From contig CM018606.1 of the NCBI GenBank assembly GCA_009192285.1, positions 2,532,081 through 2,596,080 of the forward strand: a DNA stretch of 64,000 nt. Reading direction: 5' to 3'. The position numbers were made by a program, and so were the translations under genes. Positions within the stretch are counted from its first letter, which is position 1, and the number at the start of each line of letters is the position of its first letter. The notes under the pieces are model-generated. The model made no database searches. It saw only the letters and a program-made list of their open reading frames with translations, and was not told where the DNA came from. Positions 1 to 10,334 of the stretch are shown here, one piece after another. The DNA is from Morchella semilibera (Eukaryota; Ascomycota; Pezizomycetes; Pezizales; Morchellaceae).

Positions 1-847
1 AATATGATATTTCACAATATGGCCAGCAGACTTCAATACCCGGTTGGTCAATTGGGTATCATGTCTAATTTTGTGCATATATATGCATGTTCCGGATTAT
101 TTCATTGGGTCACTCGCCATGGTAAAAGGACGTCCATGAGATATGAGCGTCCCAATATGTAGCTTTCTTCCAATCTCATGAGTCACTTGGCTAAAACGTG
201 GACCGCAACTGAGAGAAAAATTTACGGATTTTATAAAAAATTCCCGTACTGTGTATTATCTCATAGCTAGTTTATGCATCGAGCTTGTACATGTGACGCT
301 CTAATTCTTATCTGAGTACTACATGGATGTATGTAGTGTTGAACGCAACTCAGACTAACTGATACTATATTGACCGGCCACCGGCCAGCTAGCAAGACTG
401 CTCCGTGGTTAGATAACTCGTGACCAGTTAGGTACGCCGATATAAATTTCTTTTTGAAGACTGGGACTAGTCTCTACTGAACTATGGTTGGGCGCTAAAT
501 GGGAAGTTGAGCTGGTCATATATAGTCAATACTGACACGACATAAACAAATTTAAAGCTCATGGACGCATGAATATCTAATGAAGTGTATATATATACAG
601 TGTATACATCTTCCTGTACTGCCAACACTTACTATCAACAAGGGCGATATTTAGATGCAGTACATGAACCTTCCGTATACATCGCATCAAATACCACCCC
701 CGAAAATACTATACATCGCCCTAAAGCTACCTCACAGCAGAACTCTTAGAGGCCTAACAAACAAGATCCTACTATAAATTCTGCGAGACGGTACAATAAT
801 AAAAGAAACCAACGGACTCCGTATATATATCAGTTACGACAAACAAA
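1..847. other. Spacer upstream of the first zinc-finger gene
   Basis: No gene is recognised here. The stretch is AT-rich with many short TATATA and GTACAT runs and no long open frame. Its last part is presumably the promoter and 5' leader of the zinc-finger gene that starts at 848. Confidence 0.5.
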
Positions 848-1570
848 ATGAGATCTGGGCATTTTACCTGTCCGTATTACGAACATTACTCGAAGCGAGA
901 CTCTAGGATTGAGCATAAACTATGTGACAAACCATTTGCGGAGTTTAAGCTTCTCATGTAAGTGCACTTTTGATTCATAGTGGTCATGAAGCCCCAAAGT
1001 ACCGCTAATTGATAAACCAATGTCAAGCCGGCATATCGAAAGAATACACATCAGACCGCAAGTCTGCGGTGTATGCGGTTTACGGCTCGGGCGCGATATG
1101 GGGAGGCATAAGGCGAGGGGTTGCAAATCAAAGGGAAATGGACCGGTAGCCCAGGCGCCGAAAATAGCGAGAGAGTTAGGGGGGATGTTGAGGGGTTGCA
1201 GAAATCAGGAAGATTTGGTCTCCATTCTGATACCAAATGATACAGTTGTATATGACTACGTATATGCAAGCGGTTGGTTACTACTAATATATCTACCTAT
1301 ATACACCCATTTACCAATAGGAAATTGCTAATTCGGGATCTCCTTATGTCGTCTTTCATAGAGCCCGGATCCGAATGTGAAGAACCAGAAGGCGAAGATG
1401 ATCCCGATATATGCACCACCGGCGAGACCGGTACAAATGACGGAATAGCTATGTCTCAAACCGATAGCGAAGGCCGCAGCACAAGTCCTCGGCCCAATGA
1501 CTATTTTGACCACGAGTCAAACTTTAAGGAGCAGTATGATTTGGTAATTCTATCTCGTAAGTGCAAGTAA
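848..1570 (+). CDS. C2H2-type zinc-finger protein, paralog 1
   Basis: Small nuclear-type zinc-finger protein; its DNA or protein target is unknown. Exon 1 is 848-957 and the intron 958-1027 (GTAAGT..AAG). Exon 2 runs from 1028 to about 1259 or 1276, and an acidic third exon ends at the stop at 1570. The spliced product opens with FTCPYYEHYSKR, then LCDKPFAEFKLLIRHIERIH, giving a long C-x17-C..H-x4-H finger. A second finger follows (CGVCGLRL..GRHKARGC). After the fingers comes a GCRNQEDLVSIL segment shared with the paralog at 4063, then a Glu/Asp-rich tail (CEEPEGEDDPD). This finger layout matches a family of uncharacterised fungal C2H2 proteins. The intron 2 donor is unresolved: GTTACT at 1277 joining 1321, or GTATAT at 1260 joining 1364, both keep the acidic frame. 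More 3' exons may exist (see 1958-2068). Confidence 0.65.
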
Positions 1571-1957
1571 AGTACTGCTATCTTTTATTTACCAAATTGG
1601 AATTGTTTTGTTGTTATTTAAATTTGTCAGGGATAGGAATGTGCGTTTGAATTTGGTGGGGGAGAAGAAGGACGCTGTTTTTTTAAAAAAAATTTATCGA
1701 TTATCTATATTGAATTTTATCTTATTTGTATGTTACCTGATGTTTACTAAATTCATAAATCCCGACCCACTTCGTTGCTGCAAGCCATCCACAAAATCTA
1801 GAAGCGGGTCGATGAATATATTCAGTCAGTTGTCGAATGGGGCCCAATCTCGGTCATGCTGGTTACCTTGTCCTAGCTAGGATAGGCGCTGATATGATCA
1901 TTATGATAATTCTTTTCTAAATGATAAAGGTAAAAACTGTGCCCATACATCTTTTCC

Positions 1958-2068
1958 ATGGAAGATGAAGGTCTACTTGCGGCCCTAGTTGTAAGGGTTA
2001 CGGAATGGGATGTGAGGGGATTTGGGGCTGATATGGGATCGATAGCTGGTAGGTTGAAGCCCAATTAA
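1958..2068 (+). other. Possible 3' exon of zinc-finger paralog 1
   Basis: A short open stretch ends with TAA at 2066-2068. It reads VVRVTEWDVRGFGADMG then GRLKPN, and resembles a stretch about 60-170 nt after the stop of the second zinc-finger gene (VVRVHV..GGYGVDMG..GKLN, about 5140-5250). Similarity kept over both copies suggests either a last exon or duplicated 3' flank. No splice path joining it to exon 3 could be fixed. Confidence 0.3.
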
Positions 2069-4062
2069 CCGGTCATGGCGTCAGGGGATCCAATTACTTA
2101 GGCCATGCATGGTAGACGTTGGGGACGCCCATGTATACATGTATATCTAGAGCCGGAGCACTAATAAGCCTAAGAAGTACTATTATATTACTTTAGCATA
2201 TATATACCCAGTACTAGTATTCAGTAGTCTATATACATATATATAGCAATTGTATATATATATATATAGAAATTAAACCTCAAAATATGTTTGTACAATC
2301 CAATTCAAGTGACACATAATTTCCAGCCGTGCTAGTAATTGTATACATGCAAACCATGAAAGACTGGGACCCGGAAATATGCTTAAAGCATTTGAAAAAG
2401 TGATCATATATAATCTCGAAAAACCTTCAGCTACCTACAATAAGGGGAAAAGGGAATGTGAGATAACCTAGTACACCACTAGTATAGTAGGGATAAGTAA
2501 TAGACACGAGTAATGGGCCGGGCCCGCGGGGGACTGTACCAAGATACTACATAATTCTTCTTATTTAGTACAACAACAAAACGGATTGGTTTTGTGACTC
2601 AGGAAACATGGATTCTCCTATGCATGATGATTGTGCTCTATCTCACTATTCCCTCCCTAATTCACCATCTCGATATATCTCCCAATATCAAAAGCCAGGA
2701 CTTTGTTCACTAGGGCCCGGCGGCAGTGATCATCTCTCAATGGTGGAATAAAGGGCTGAATAAGCGGTTGGTTGGTTGATTGATTCATTAGATCATATTA
2801 GCTAGGGCGCTTGTGTTGATGGGTTCATGATATGATGTGTACATGTGGTTTGGCCGAATGAGGATTTAGCTGTGCGGACGGTTTTACCTAACGCATATAT
2901 ATCAATAACTACTATATGTAATATGAATCAATAACTAGAGTTGGTATAGAAAATAAAGTCCGGGAATATTGGTACGTATAAATGTCAGACGTGGCACTAA
3001 GGGCGTCTGTCCCCTTCTCCTATCAAAATTGGTTAATCTGCGTCCCAGCTAGCATATACTAATTTACAGCTCAGCAGGGACGCATATCGGTTAATTCAGA
3101 GTTCCGGTATCATGACGTTTGAATGCATATGATGTTAGCATTCTTGAACGAAGAGAAGGCCAGCCGGTGTTATGGGTGTAGGAGCTTATACGCTTTATCA
3201 TCGATATCGGCTTATATACATTCAATAGATCAACATCTCTAACATCCAGGACATGCGGCCGCTCAGCGGCGCCCCCGTGCCAGCAAGAATAAAGAGAGCG
3301 CCGCACCAGTTATACGAGCTTTCAACTGCAAGCTGTAATGCTAGGGGGCGCCGGAGACTAGGGGGTAATACGTATATACGGTACGTTGGGTCACAAACTA
3401 TCACTCGGTGGCCGGGTTACCCCGTAATTCGAGGGCAAACCACAACCGAACGAACCGTAAGCACATGTATATTCGAGGATACTGCGTCCCCCGCATATCT
3501 CCTTGAGCTGGCTCCCTCTGCGTTAGCTAGTGGAGGATCATCAAGTTGGTGAATTCAAGGATATCAATAGCTATAGCACTAGTACTACATCGTTGAGATA
3601 TCACATAGATCTCACAACAATGAGAATACCAATTCCAGTGATTCTACGCGCGCGTCCCAGCTTATAGTATATCAGTATCCTACAGACACGCAGGTACGCT
3701 CGGTAATGATTGCGTACATGCTGAGAACTCAGCTTAAGATCACTTGAGAGTAATTGTGAATTTGCGCCGAAACACCCTGTACCAGTCTATATCGTTATGT
3801 GCTGGCTGGTTACGCCGAAACACCCAATGAGGAGCCAAGGTACGCAGATGTTCTCTATAAGTTCACCATTCTTCTCCTATGTAAAAGATCTTTCACCTCT
3901 CAGCTATATACATCATCTACGCTTTACATCACAGATACTTGCATTTTGAGTAATGTTTTCGGCCCATTAGTTTTCTCTGCAACAAGTTAAGTCAAGAATC
4001 AAGACTAGATACCAACACGAAAGCACAACTAGAACCGAACAGTCAATTTACACCATCCATCA
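2069..4062. other. Spacer between the zinc-finger paralogs
   Basis: About 2 kb without a recognisable gene. It has (TA)n runs near 2247-2268 and scattered CTAGT/ACTAGT words. An open frame at 3253-3552 (99 codons, Arg- and Ser-rich) has no recognisable motif, start context or splice partner and is not called. Confidence 0.45.
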
Positions 4063-5078
4063 ATGCGTAACTCGGAGGCTACCGGTATAGATACAAAAGA
4101 CCTAGTTTATGTTTGTCCATATAGCAAGGGCTCCAGTGACCCTAAATGCATGCGCAAAGATCCGCGTCGATCGCGAGAGATCAAATCAATCAAGTGCTTA
4201 ATGTATTTCTTCTCTTTACTGAAATCTTATCATACCCGCGTTACTGATTGTGAATTAAGACGCCACATAAGAAGAATGCATCTTAAACAGCTGTCCTGCG
4301 CTAAATGCCGGAAAAGATTTGGGATTCCATATGAGAGAAATAGGCACGAGAACAAGTGCCGCAATTCTGGAAAAGTTATGGACCCGGAACCATCGATTCC
4401 AGAGATTGTCATTAAGCTTGATACCAAACTTAAGCTTAAAGGTTGCAAAACACTGGAAGACATCACTGATATCTTGATGGAAAATGGTGAACCTATATAC
4501 GATTATCAAAGTAAGCTATCATTTACACCCCTTCCAGCCAGAATTTTATTGGTTAACCAATCAAAAATATGTAAATAGACCGGGAAAGTGGAAAACCACT
4601 CATCCATTCTGGCCCCACATGCACCCCGGATTTCAATCCTCTAGATACAACTGAGCCCTCTTCAGAGGTTAATTCCATAGAAATGGAATGGACTGACTTT
4701 GATGGGGATAGCAAAGGCAGTCAAGATGGGGGAGAGGGGGGAGAGGGGGGAGAGGGGGGAGAAGGGGGAGATGAGGGGGATGAGGGGGATGGGGAAGATG
4801 GGGAAGTCGAGGAAGATGAGGAAGATGGGGAAGATGAGGAAGATGGGGAAGATGAGGAAGATGGGGAAGATGAGGAAGATGGGGAAGATGAGGAAGATGA
4901 GGAAGATGAGGAAGATGAGGAACTAGATCATGGCGGTGGTGGGGGTGGTAGGGGTGGTGGGGGGAGCGGCCTCCCGCCAACAATTATGGAAATTAATCTT
5001 GCAGGTCTTGATGACCCGCTGCCATGTAACAGCGTCTTAGGTATTGAAGGGCAGTGGCCTTTTACACATAGGTTCTGA
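4063..5078 (+). CDS. C2H2-type zinc-finger protein, paralog 2, with acidic tail
   Basis: Paralog of the gene at 848. Exons 4063-4202, 4260-4510 and 4579-5078 give 296 residues. Removing the 57-nt intron 4203-4259 (GTATTT..TTAAG) restores IKSIKCLIRHIRRMH, matching FAEFKLLIRHIERIH of paralog 1 with the intron at the same place and phase; the intron is a multiple of three and stop-free, so an unspliced reading also stays open. Finger 1 has CPYSKGSSDPKC and the RHIRRMH histidines. Finger 2 is CAKCRKRFG..NRHENKC. A shared GCKTLEDITDIL..YDYQ segment follows. Exon 3 is very acidic: Glu/Asp/Gly repeats from about residue 178, then a Gly-rich patch and a short ordinary tail. The layout suggests a nuclear regulator, but no target is visible. 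Function is unknown. Confidence 0.7.
4728..4925 (+). repeat. Polypurine low-complexity tract coding for Glu/Asp/Gly
   Basis: Nearly uninterrupted purines on the + strand, built from GGAGAGGGG, GATGAGGG and GAGGAAGATG units, inside exon 3 of the second zinc-finger gene. It codes for GGE repeats followed by EEDGED repeats. Such tracts change length easily by slippage. Confidence 0.85.
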
Positions 5079-6156
5079 AAGCCCCAATACCCCTCACCCT
5101 GTTTGATTTTCAATACATATGTGTCTGAATCGAATTGTTGTGCGTGTACATGTTTCGGTGGAAAGGTGCAGAATCGAAGAGAGTGGGCCGGGACATGTAG
5201 GGGGCTATGGGGTTGATATGGGGTTATGGGGGAAATTGAACCACGATTGTACGATTGGATATGATATGTATTACGAATTGAGATGTTTGTTTGTTTCTCA
5301 CATTTTTGGGGGCCTGGGGTGCTTAAGATAGTCGTTTACGGCCTGAAGGTAGATGCTTGGTGGTATACGTATCTTACATTATAATTGGGTTTGCAATTGG
5401 CGTTGCTAGGGAGAGCCCTACTATTAGCCTGAAATCCCTGTCCGTCATTACAGAGAGTCCGTCGCAAATGCATGTACTCACTCGACCCTATAGCTATCGA
5501 CTGTCCACTTTTCCATAACGGAATGCCATGTTGGGTTTCGTTGACTTTGTGGTGTTGCACTCGTTTTCATAGGGCTAACAAAGTAATCCTAATCACGGCC
5601 TAAGAATATCTAAGATCACAATTATCTCGTCTGGTAGAATACATGGAGTAGTTTACCGGTAGCTAGTACTAGCTTAGGGCCAATCAATTGCCATTATGAA
5701 GTATATGAATATACATGTAGTGTTTGTAGCAATATATAGATGTAATTATATGCTTGTCCCAAGTACTAAGGAGATACCTAGCCTAAAATAAGCTTTCGTG
5801 TACATGATTAGAATGTACACGGAGGAGAAGAAACCTAAGTATAAAGCAGCTAATCGATAAAAATACACCTACTTAGTTAAATACCTGATACATAATCAAT
5901 TTTTTTCGAGCTTTTGCAGTATGGTTACGAATGTCCCGCGCAAGTGAGCATGATCATGAATGTCTAGCTTTCGAATGCGGGACGTTGCTAATGTCGAAAT
6001 AAGTTACAGAGTAGGGTTACTGTACTAGCTTTTGACCGTCCATCCTCTTACCTTTGCTCGCTGCATGTACAGATTAGTTTTCGAAGCTTCGAAAATTATG
6101 CGTAAGAGAGGAAGTTGGAACTGGCTTCTCAACGTTACATGTGGTCTACTATATAT

Positions 6157-6253
6157 GTACTAGATTATGATCTTGTAGTACTAGATTATGATCTTGTAGT
6201 ACTAGATTATGATCTTGTAGTACTAGATTATGATCTTGTAGTACTAGATTATA
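6157..6253 (+). repeat. 21-bp tandem repeat, about 4.6 copies
   Basis: The unit GTACTAGATTATGATCTTGT plus A repeats head to tail four times without mismatch from 6157 to 6240, then about 12 more bases. There are no spacers between units, so it is a minisatellite and not a CRISPR array. It carries no open frame. Confidence 0.95.
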
Positions 6254-6634
6254 ATTAACAAAAGCTGATTGGCTAACCCAGCATGGTAACTAACACCACA
6301 CACCACCAAAAAGAGCTGGCACAGCTGGAAATAATCCAACCAGGAGTACTCAGCTGGGAATAATTCAACTGGGAACAACCTGGGTCAGGAGTGATTTGGG
6401 GCTAAACGGCCACAGGGCGGGTATGGCGTAGCTAACAGCTAGATTATGCAGGCACCGGATAGGAAGATGGGCATTGTGTACGAACTTCATGGTGAAGGAG
6501 GGATCAATAGTCCACTGCACCCTAAAGTGCAGTCCCCTCCATGTTCCCTAAAGTTTAGTACCACTGTCCCCTAACTAACTAACTACACCAACTCGTGGCC
6601 GCGAGGTTCAAATGTAAACAAAAGGAGGGGGGGG

Positions 6635-6716
6635 CCTGTGTGATTGGTTGATGGGAGGATAGGCACCAATCAGGTTACCGGGAAAAGACTCTGGAGTCTT
6701 TTGCGCAAAGGGCCTA
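6635..6716 (+). repeat. Dispersed repeat family, copy 1 (left end missing)
   Basis: It shares the core GTGTGATTGGTTGATGGGAG with copies at 26981-27060 and 30547-30667. The right arm, ACTCTGGAGTCTTTTGCGCA, is inverted relative to the left arms of the other two copies. The left arm is not present here. Confidence 0.75.
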
Positions 6717-6908
6717 GTATAGGTTCGGATCCATTTACTATTCCCACTACGTGTTTCGACTTGTACCCCGTTTAAGTACACGTATAGTGGCCCCCGATGT
6801 AGCGGATGCCGGATATTTGCTGTACCGAGCTGCGCACGTTAGTTGCATTCTTCTGTAGTACAGGAGTTCGCCTTACATGGTGTAGGTGCATACAGGTAGG
6901 TACAAGTA

Positions 6909-7092
6909 CAGCAACACCTCGCTATAAGAAACGCCAAGGTTGCGGCGGTTCTTGTTTCTTATAGCAAAAATCCCCCAAATTTCTTATAGCAAGATTTTGG
7001 TGTGGAGTCCTTAGCGTGTACCCTGTGTGTTGTTTCTTACAGCAAGGTTTAATTTCTCTTATATCGAGGTTTCTTATAGTGAGGTATGGCTG
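6909..7092. mobile_element. Miniature inverted-repeat element with TA target sites
   Basis: The left end CAGCAACACCTCGCTATAAG and the right end, read on the other strand, CAGCCATACCTCACTATAAG match over about 25 bases with few mismatches. Both are flanked by TA. The element is 184 bp and has no coding capacity. Inside, TTTCTTATAGCAAG-like words repeat. The TA sites and CAG-starting ends fit a non-autonomous Tc1/mariner or pogo-type element; the superfamily is inference. Confidence 0.75.
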
Positions 7093-7554
7093 TAGTATGT
7101 ACTACATACATGTTTTCTAAGCCATACGGCTCTTTGGCAGATCATCCAGGGATCTGCAAGGGCAACATTTGCTGTGGGTACAGTTGTACATGTTACATAG
7201 GGTTTACCAAGGTTCGGTTCGGCCTACGGTAGGGGAAACCTAAATAGTCGTCGGTTCATCCGCCTATGAGATAAATTTTATATCACACCTCTAGTATCAC
7301 CTTCCTTGCAATTTGCGAATGGGATATATATCAATACTCAACACCAGTGTTTCAAAGCTTTATTCACACCCACTCCCGTACAATAAAACAAGCTCTTCAT
7401 GGTGACATCAAGAAAGATGTGGCAAACAGCTCTATGAAAAGCTCCCAAAACTAAGACAAATTCTTCAACAGTAAGTTTATTTTTGGAACTTTTTGAGCGA
7501 GTCTTGGCGCCATATTTGTTTCGTTCTGGTGTTGAGCTTAGGTTTCGTGAGCCA

Positions 7555-8150
7555 TACATGTAAAGTAGGGCAGCTACTAAATGTACATGTAGTACCGGAA
7601 TTGTTATTTTAACAAAGAGTATAGTACATGTAGGCATACATGTACTTATATACCCGGCCTAGACCTACATGTACAAGTACATGTATGTACTTCATGTGTG
7701 TTTTTGAGAAAACGAGACTTTTGACAACCAGTACCCACGTATGAATAAAATCCAGAGCATCTCAAGGAGTTTCTACCCTTTCCGGGGGACGGACCGGAAG
7801 TTAAAAAAGAATTTTTTTCATGGGGGTTTCCATCTCAAAGTTACATGTATGCATGTACATGTAGTAGATAAGGTGTGTACTCTACATGTAGGTACATCAT
7901 GTAATGATGTATTATCAAGATGCCTAGCTGTACATGTATCTTTCCCATATCTAGAAAAAGAGCGCGTGGAACACCCTCCTTTAAGCTTTTATTCAGCTCA
8001 TTGCTACATTTATTTATTGTAATCGCAACTAAAACATACATGTACAGATGTACATGTACATAAAGTACAAAGCTGTAGCCTTTAGGTACTGAAGGGTGAA
8101 GGCTGAGCTGCATACCTAGACTCGGAGAGAGAGAGAAAAAGTACATGTAC
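7555..8150. repeat. Dense cluster of TACATGTA palindromes
   Basis: About thirteen copies of the 8-base palindrome TACATGTA lie in some 600 bases, several nested in longer GTACATGTAC or TACATGTATGCATGTA strings. The motif recurs in most spacers of the window but is rare inside exons. Function unknown. Confidence 0.85.
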
Positions 8151-8276
8151 TGTCGTTCACGGGGTATTGACGGGTACTGGGTGTTGACGGATTGCAGGCA
8201 AAACCCGGCTTGGCTGTCTCTCTTTTTGGCTTGTTCCGTCAACACCCAGTGTCCGTCAACACCCAGTGAACGACAG
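8150..8276. mobile_element. Miniature inverted-repeat element with duplicated end motif
   Basis: The 127-bp element is flanked by TA on both sides. The ends, CTGTCGTTCAC and GTGAACGACAG, open roughly 43-bp inverted repeats. Each arm carries two tandem copies of a CACTGGGTGTTGACGGA-like 17-mer, perfect on the right and slightly decayed on the left. The middle is about 40 bp. It has no open frame of its own. A decayed relative lies at 13313-13433. Confidence 0.85.
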
Positions 8277-9406
8277 TACTTAGGCATAGAGGTGCATGAT
8301 AGGCAGGTACAAAAAAAAAAAAAAAAAAGCACAATCCATCGAAGCAAGCCCCCCTCATCTGACGCCATATGCATCTAACGGCACATGTGTTCTTGGCAGG
8401 CACACGTTTGCTTTTCCAGCCTCAGCTCAGGTACGTACCTACTTTTACGTACAGGTACAAGTCCGTAACGAGTAAGGGATGTCCACGCCTTCGAGAAAAC
8501 TTTGGATGCGGGTAGTTCGGTTTGTAAGACACTGCAGCATGTGCACGTCCCCCCCCCTCTCTTTTCCCCCGACCGCCAGTAAGATTGCAGTAGGGGAAAA
8601 TAAAAGAAAAATTCGAGTCTGCCGGTACTTGAGGACGAGAAGGCCGGCGATGATGATGATGATTGATGATGAGCAGCTACATTCATATATTCGGGGCGCC
8701 TATCACCACTTCAAGCACCAATTGCATGCATATTATTGAATTATGAATGTTTCTATCTGCGCATCATAATTTCTCAGCACTTGGAGTCATTTCATGAATT
8801 TACTGAATCACAATCTAGAATTGGAACATCGGGAATGATCTGAAAATAGAATAAACGGTTTACTTTTTTTTCTTCTTAATCTCTCCAATTTTCTATTACC
8901 TAGCGGAGGTGAGGTGAGGTGAGGTGGTGGTGGTGGAGTCAAAGCAAGAAAAGAGCTCCCCGGGCGTATGAACGAGGAGATCCAGTGTACCCAAGCCAAG
9001 GTTATGGGTCAAGGTAAACGGAGGGTTAATAACGTGGCTCGTATTTGTACAAAAACGCGGCATTTCCTGGCTGCATAGGGACGGGAAGTCAGTCGATCAG
9101 CTTGTTTGCTTGGAAGGTCGAGAAGCATTTTCGGGTCTGTCTAGAATAGGTACTACATGGGGGGGGGGGGGGGGTGAGGGGTGAACCCATGAAATAATAC
9201 GTGGTACGGGTACCTTGTTTTGTACCTCTCCTTGGTACCAGCTGGTTTATGGATAAGTATGGTACCGAAATATAAGAAGAACGATATCCTCCCATCCCCC
9301 CTCCCATATTCCTCGCTTCCATCAAACCATTATCTCGCTAACTAAGTCTGACACTCCTTACAACTATCTTCAATTCTTCATTCGTTTATTTTAAAAGAAA
9401 AAAAAA

Positions 9407-10334
9407 ATGCATTTCTCATACTATACACAGCTCCTGGCAGCTTCGACTGCCATGTTGATTGGAGGTGCCCTGGCTTATACATCTGATCCTTCCCCGTAAG
9501 TATTAGACCCCTTGCCATTGTCATCACCGAGGGTTCCTTGCCTGCGATCATTTGGATATTAAACTAACGAGATCTAAATTATAGAGTGCCAACATCTGCT
9601 GATGTAACCATAACTATCACAACCACCGTGAGGACTACGGCAACATCTACCTCAGTTGCCACCGTAACAATGACCCGTGGTACCCCTTGCCCCACAGGCG
9701 AGGCTAGTGTAATGAACGTAAGTTAGATCTGATCGATCCGCATCTAGCCATACAATACATATCTTTACTAACAAAACCGGTACAGTTTGATGACCTTGAA
9801 ACTGATGGCGTTTCCAGCCTCCCACTTGAATACCAGGACTTCAAGTTTGCCGGCTCGGATGGCTGGCAATACTTCTCCAACATCTCGTACCCGGCCAACA
9901 GCACTGAGCTCCGCAGCATTGGAAGTGCCCCCAATGCCATTCTCTCTCGCTCATATGGGCTCGTCTCCTTCGGGTCAGTGGGCCGCGGGTTCTCGTTTGA
10001 TCTGACGTCTATCTCGTTCTTTGCATTCACTGCTAAGGAGGCCACTACCGCAAACACGACCAATACACTTCTTGTGGAAATCGAGGTAACGAGGGCTGAT
10101 ACCTCTGTTGATGTTTACTACTTCGATACGCATAACGGAGCTCTCAATGCCACCGCTGCGCAGAAGATTGAAATGGGGACGATCGGCGACTTCAGTGACT
10201 TGGTCGACATCTCCGTCGCTGTGTGGCAGAGCTTTGACAACAGTACTAGGGAGGGCAATCCTGCGGCCTTTGTACTAGATGATATTGCGTATGTCAAGAG
10301 GCCAGAGTGTGCTTCTGAGAGCGACTCAGTTTGA
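9407..10334 (+). CDS. Secreted Thr-rich protein of unknown function
   Basis: Exons 9407-9495, 9585-9717 and 9786-10334 give 256 residues. The start follows an A-rich leader and opens a signal peptide (MHFSYYTQLLAASTAMLIGG, cleavage probably after ALA). A Thr/Ser/Val-rich stretch (TITITTTVRTTATSTS) follows, likely O-glycosylated. Then comes a globular part starting MNFDDLETDG with several NxS/T sites (NIS, NST, NTT, NAT, NST) and a closing AFVLDDIAYVKRPEC. The NFDD opening and VLDDI ending are typical of fungal extracellular beta-sandwich proteins, where the first strand pairs with the last. The enzymatic or structural role is unknown. Introns are 88 nt (GTAAGT..TATAG) and 68 nt (GTAAGT..TACAG). 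Confidence 0.8.

Larger units (their letters stand above)
5079..9406. other. Long gene-free region rich in small repeats
   Basis: No gene is recognised over 4.3 kb. It holds a 21-bp tandem array (6157-6253), one copy of a dispersed repeat (6635-6716), two miniature inverted-repeat elements (6909-7092 and 8150-8276), and a dense cluster of TACATGTA palindromes (7555-8150). There is also an A-run near 8310, a GAGGT microsatellite near 8905 and a G-run near 9160. The last few hundred bases are probably the promoter of the secreted-protein gene at 9407. Confidence 0.55.

Noticed and set aside
3253-3552. 99-codon open frame upstream of the second zinc-finger gene
   Set aside because: No motif, poor composition, overlapping frames on the other strand and no splice logic.
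6157-6253. CRISPR-like array
   Set aside because: The units are contiguous without spacers, and the genome is eukaryotic.
7338-7637. 99-codon minus-strand frame
   Set aside because: It overlaps the TACATGTA-rich spacer and shows no motif or exon partner.
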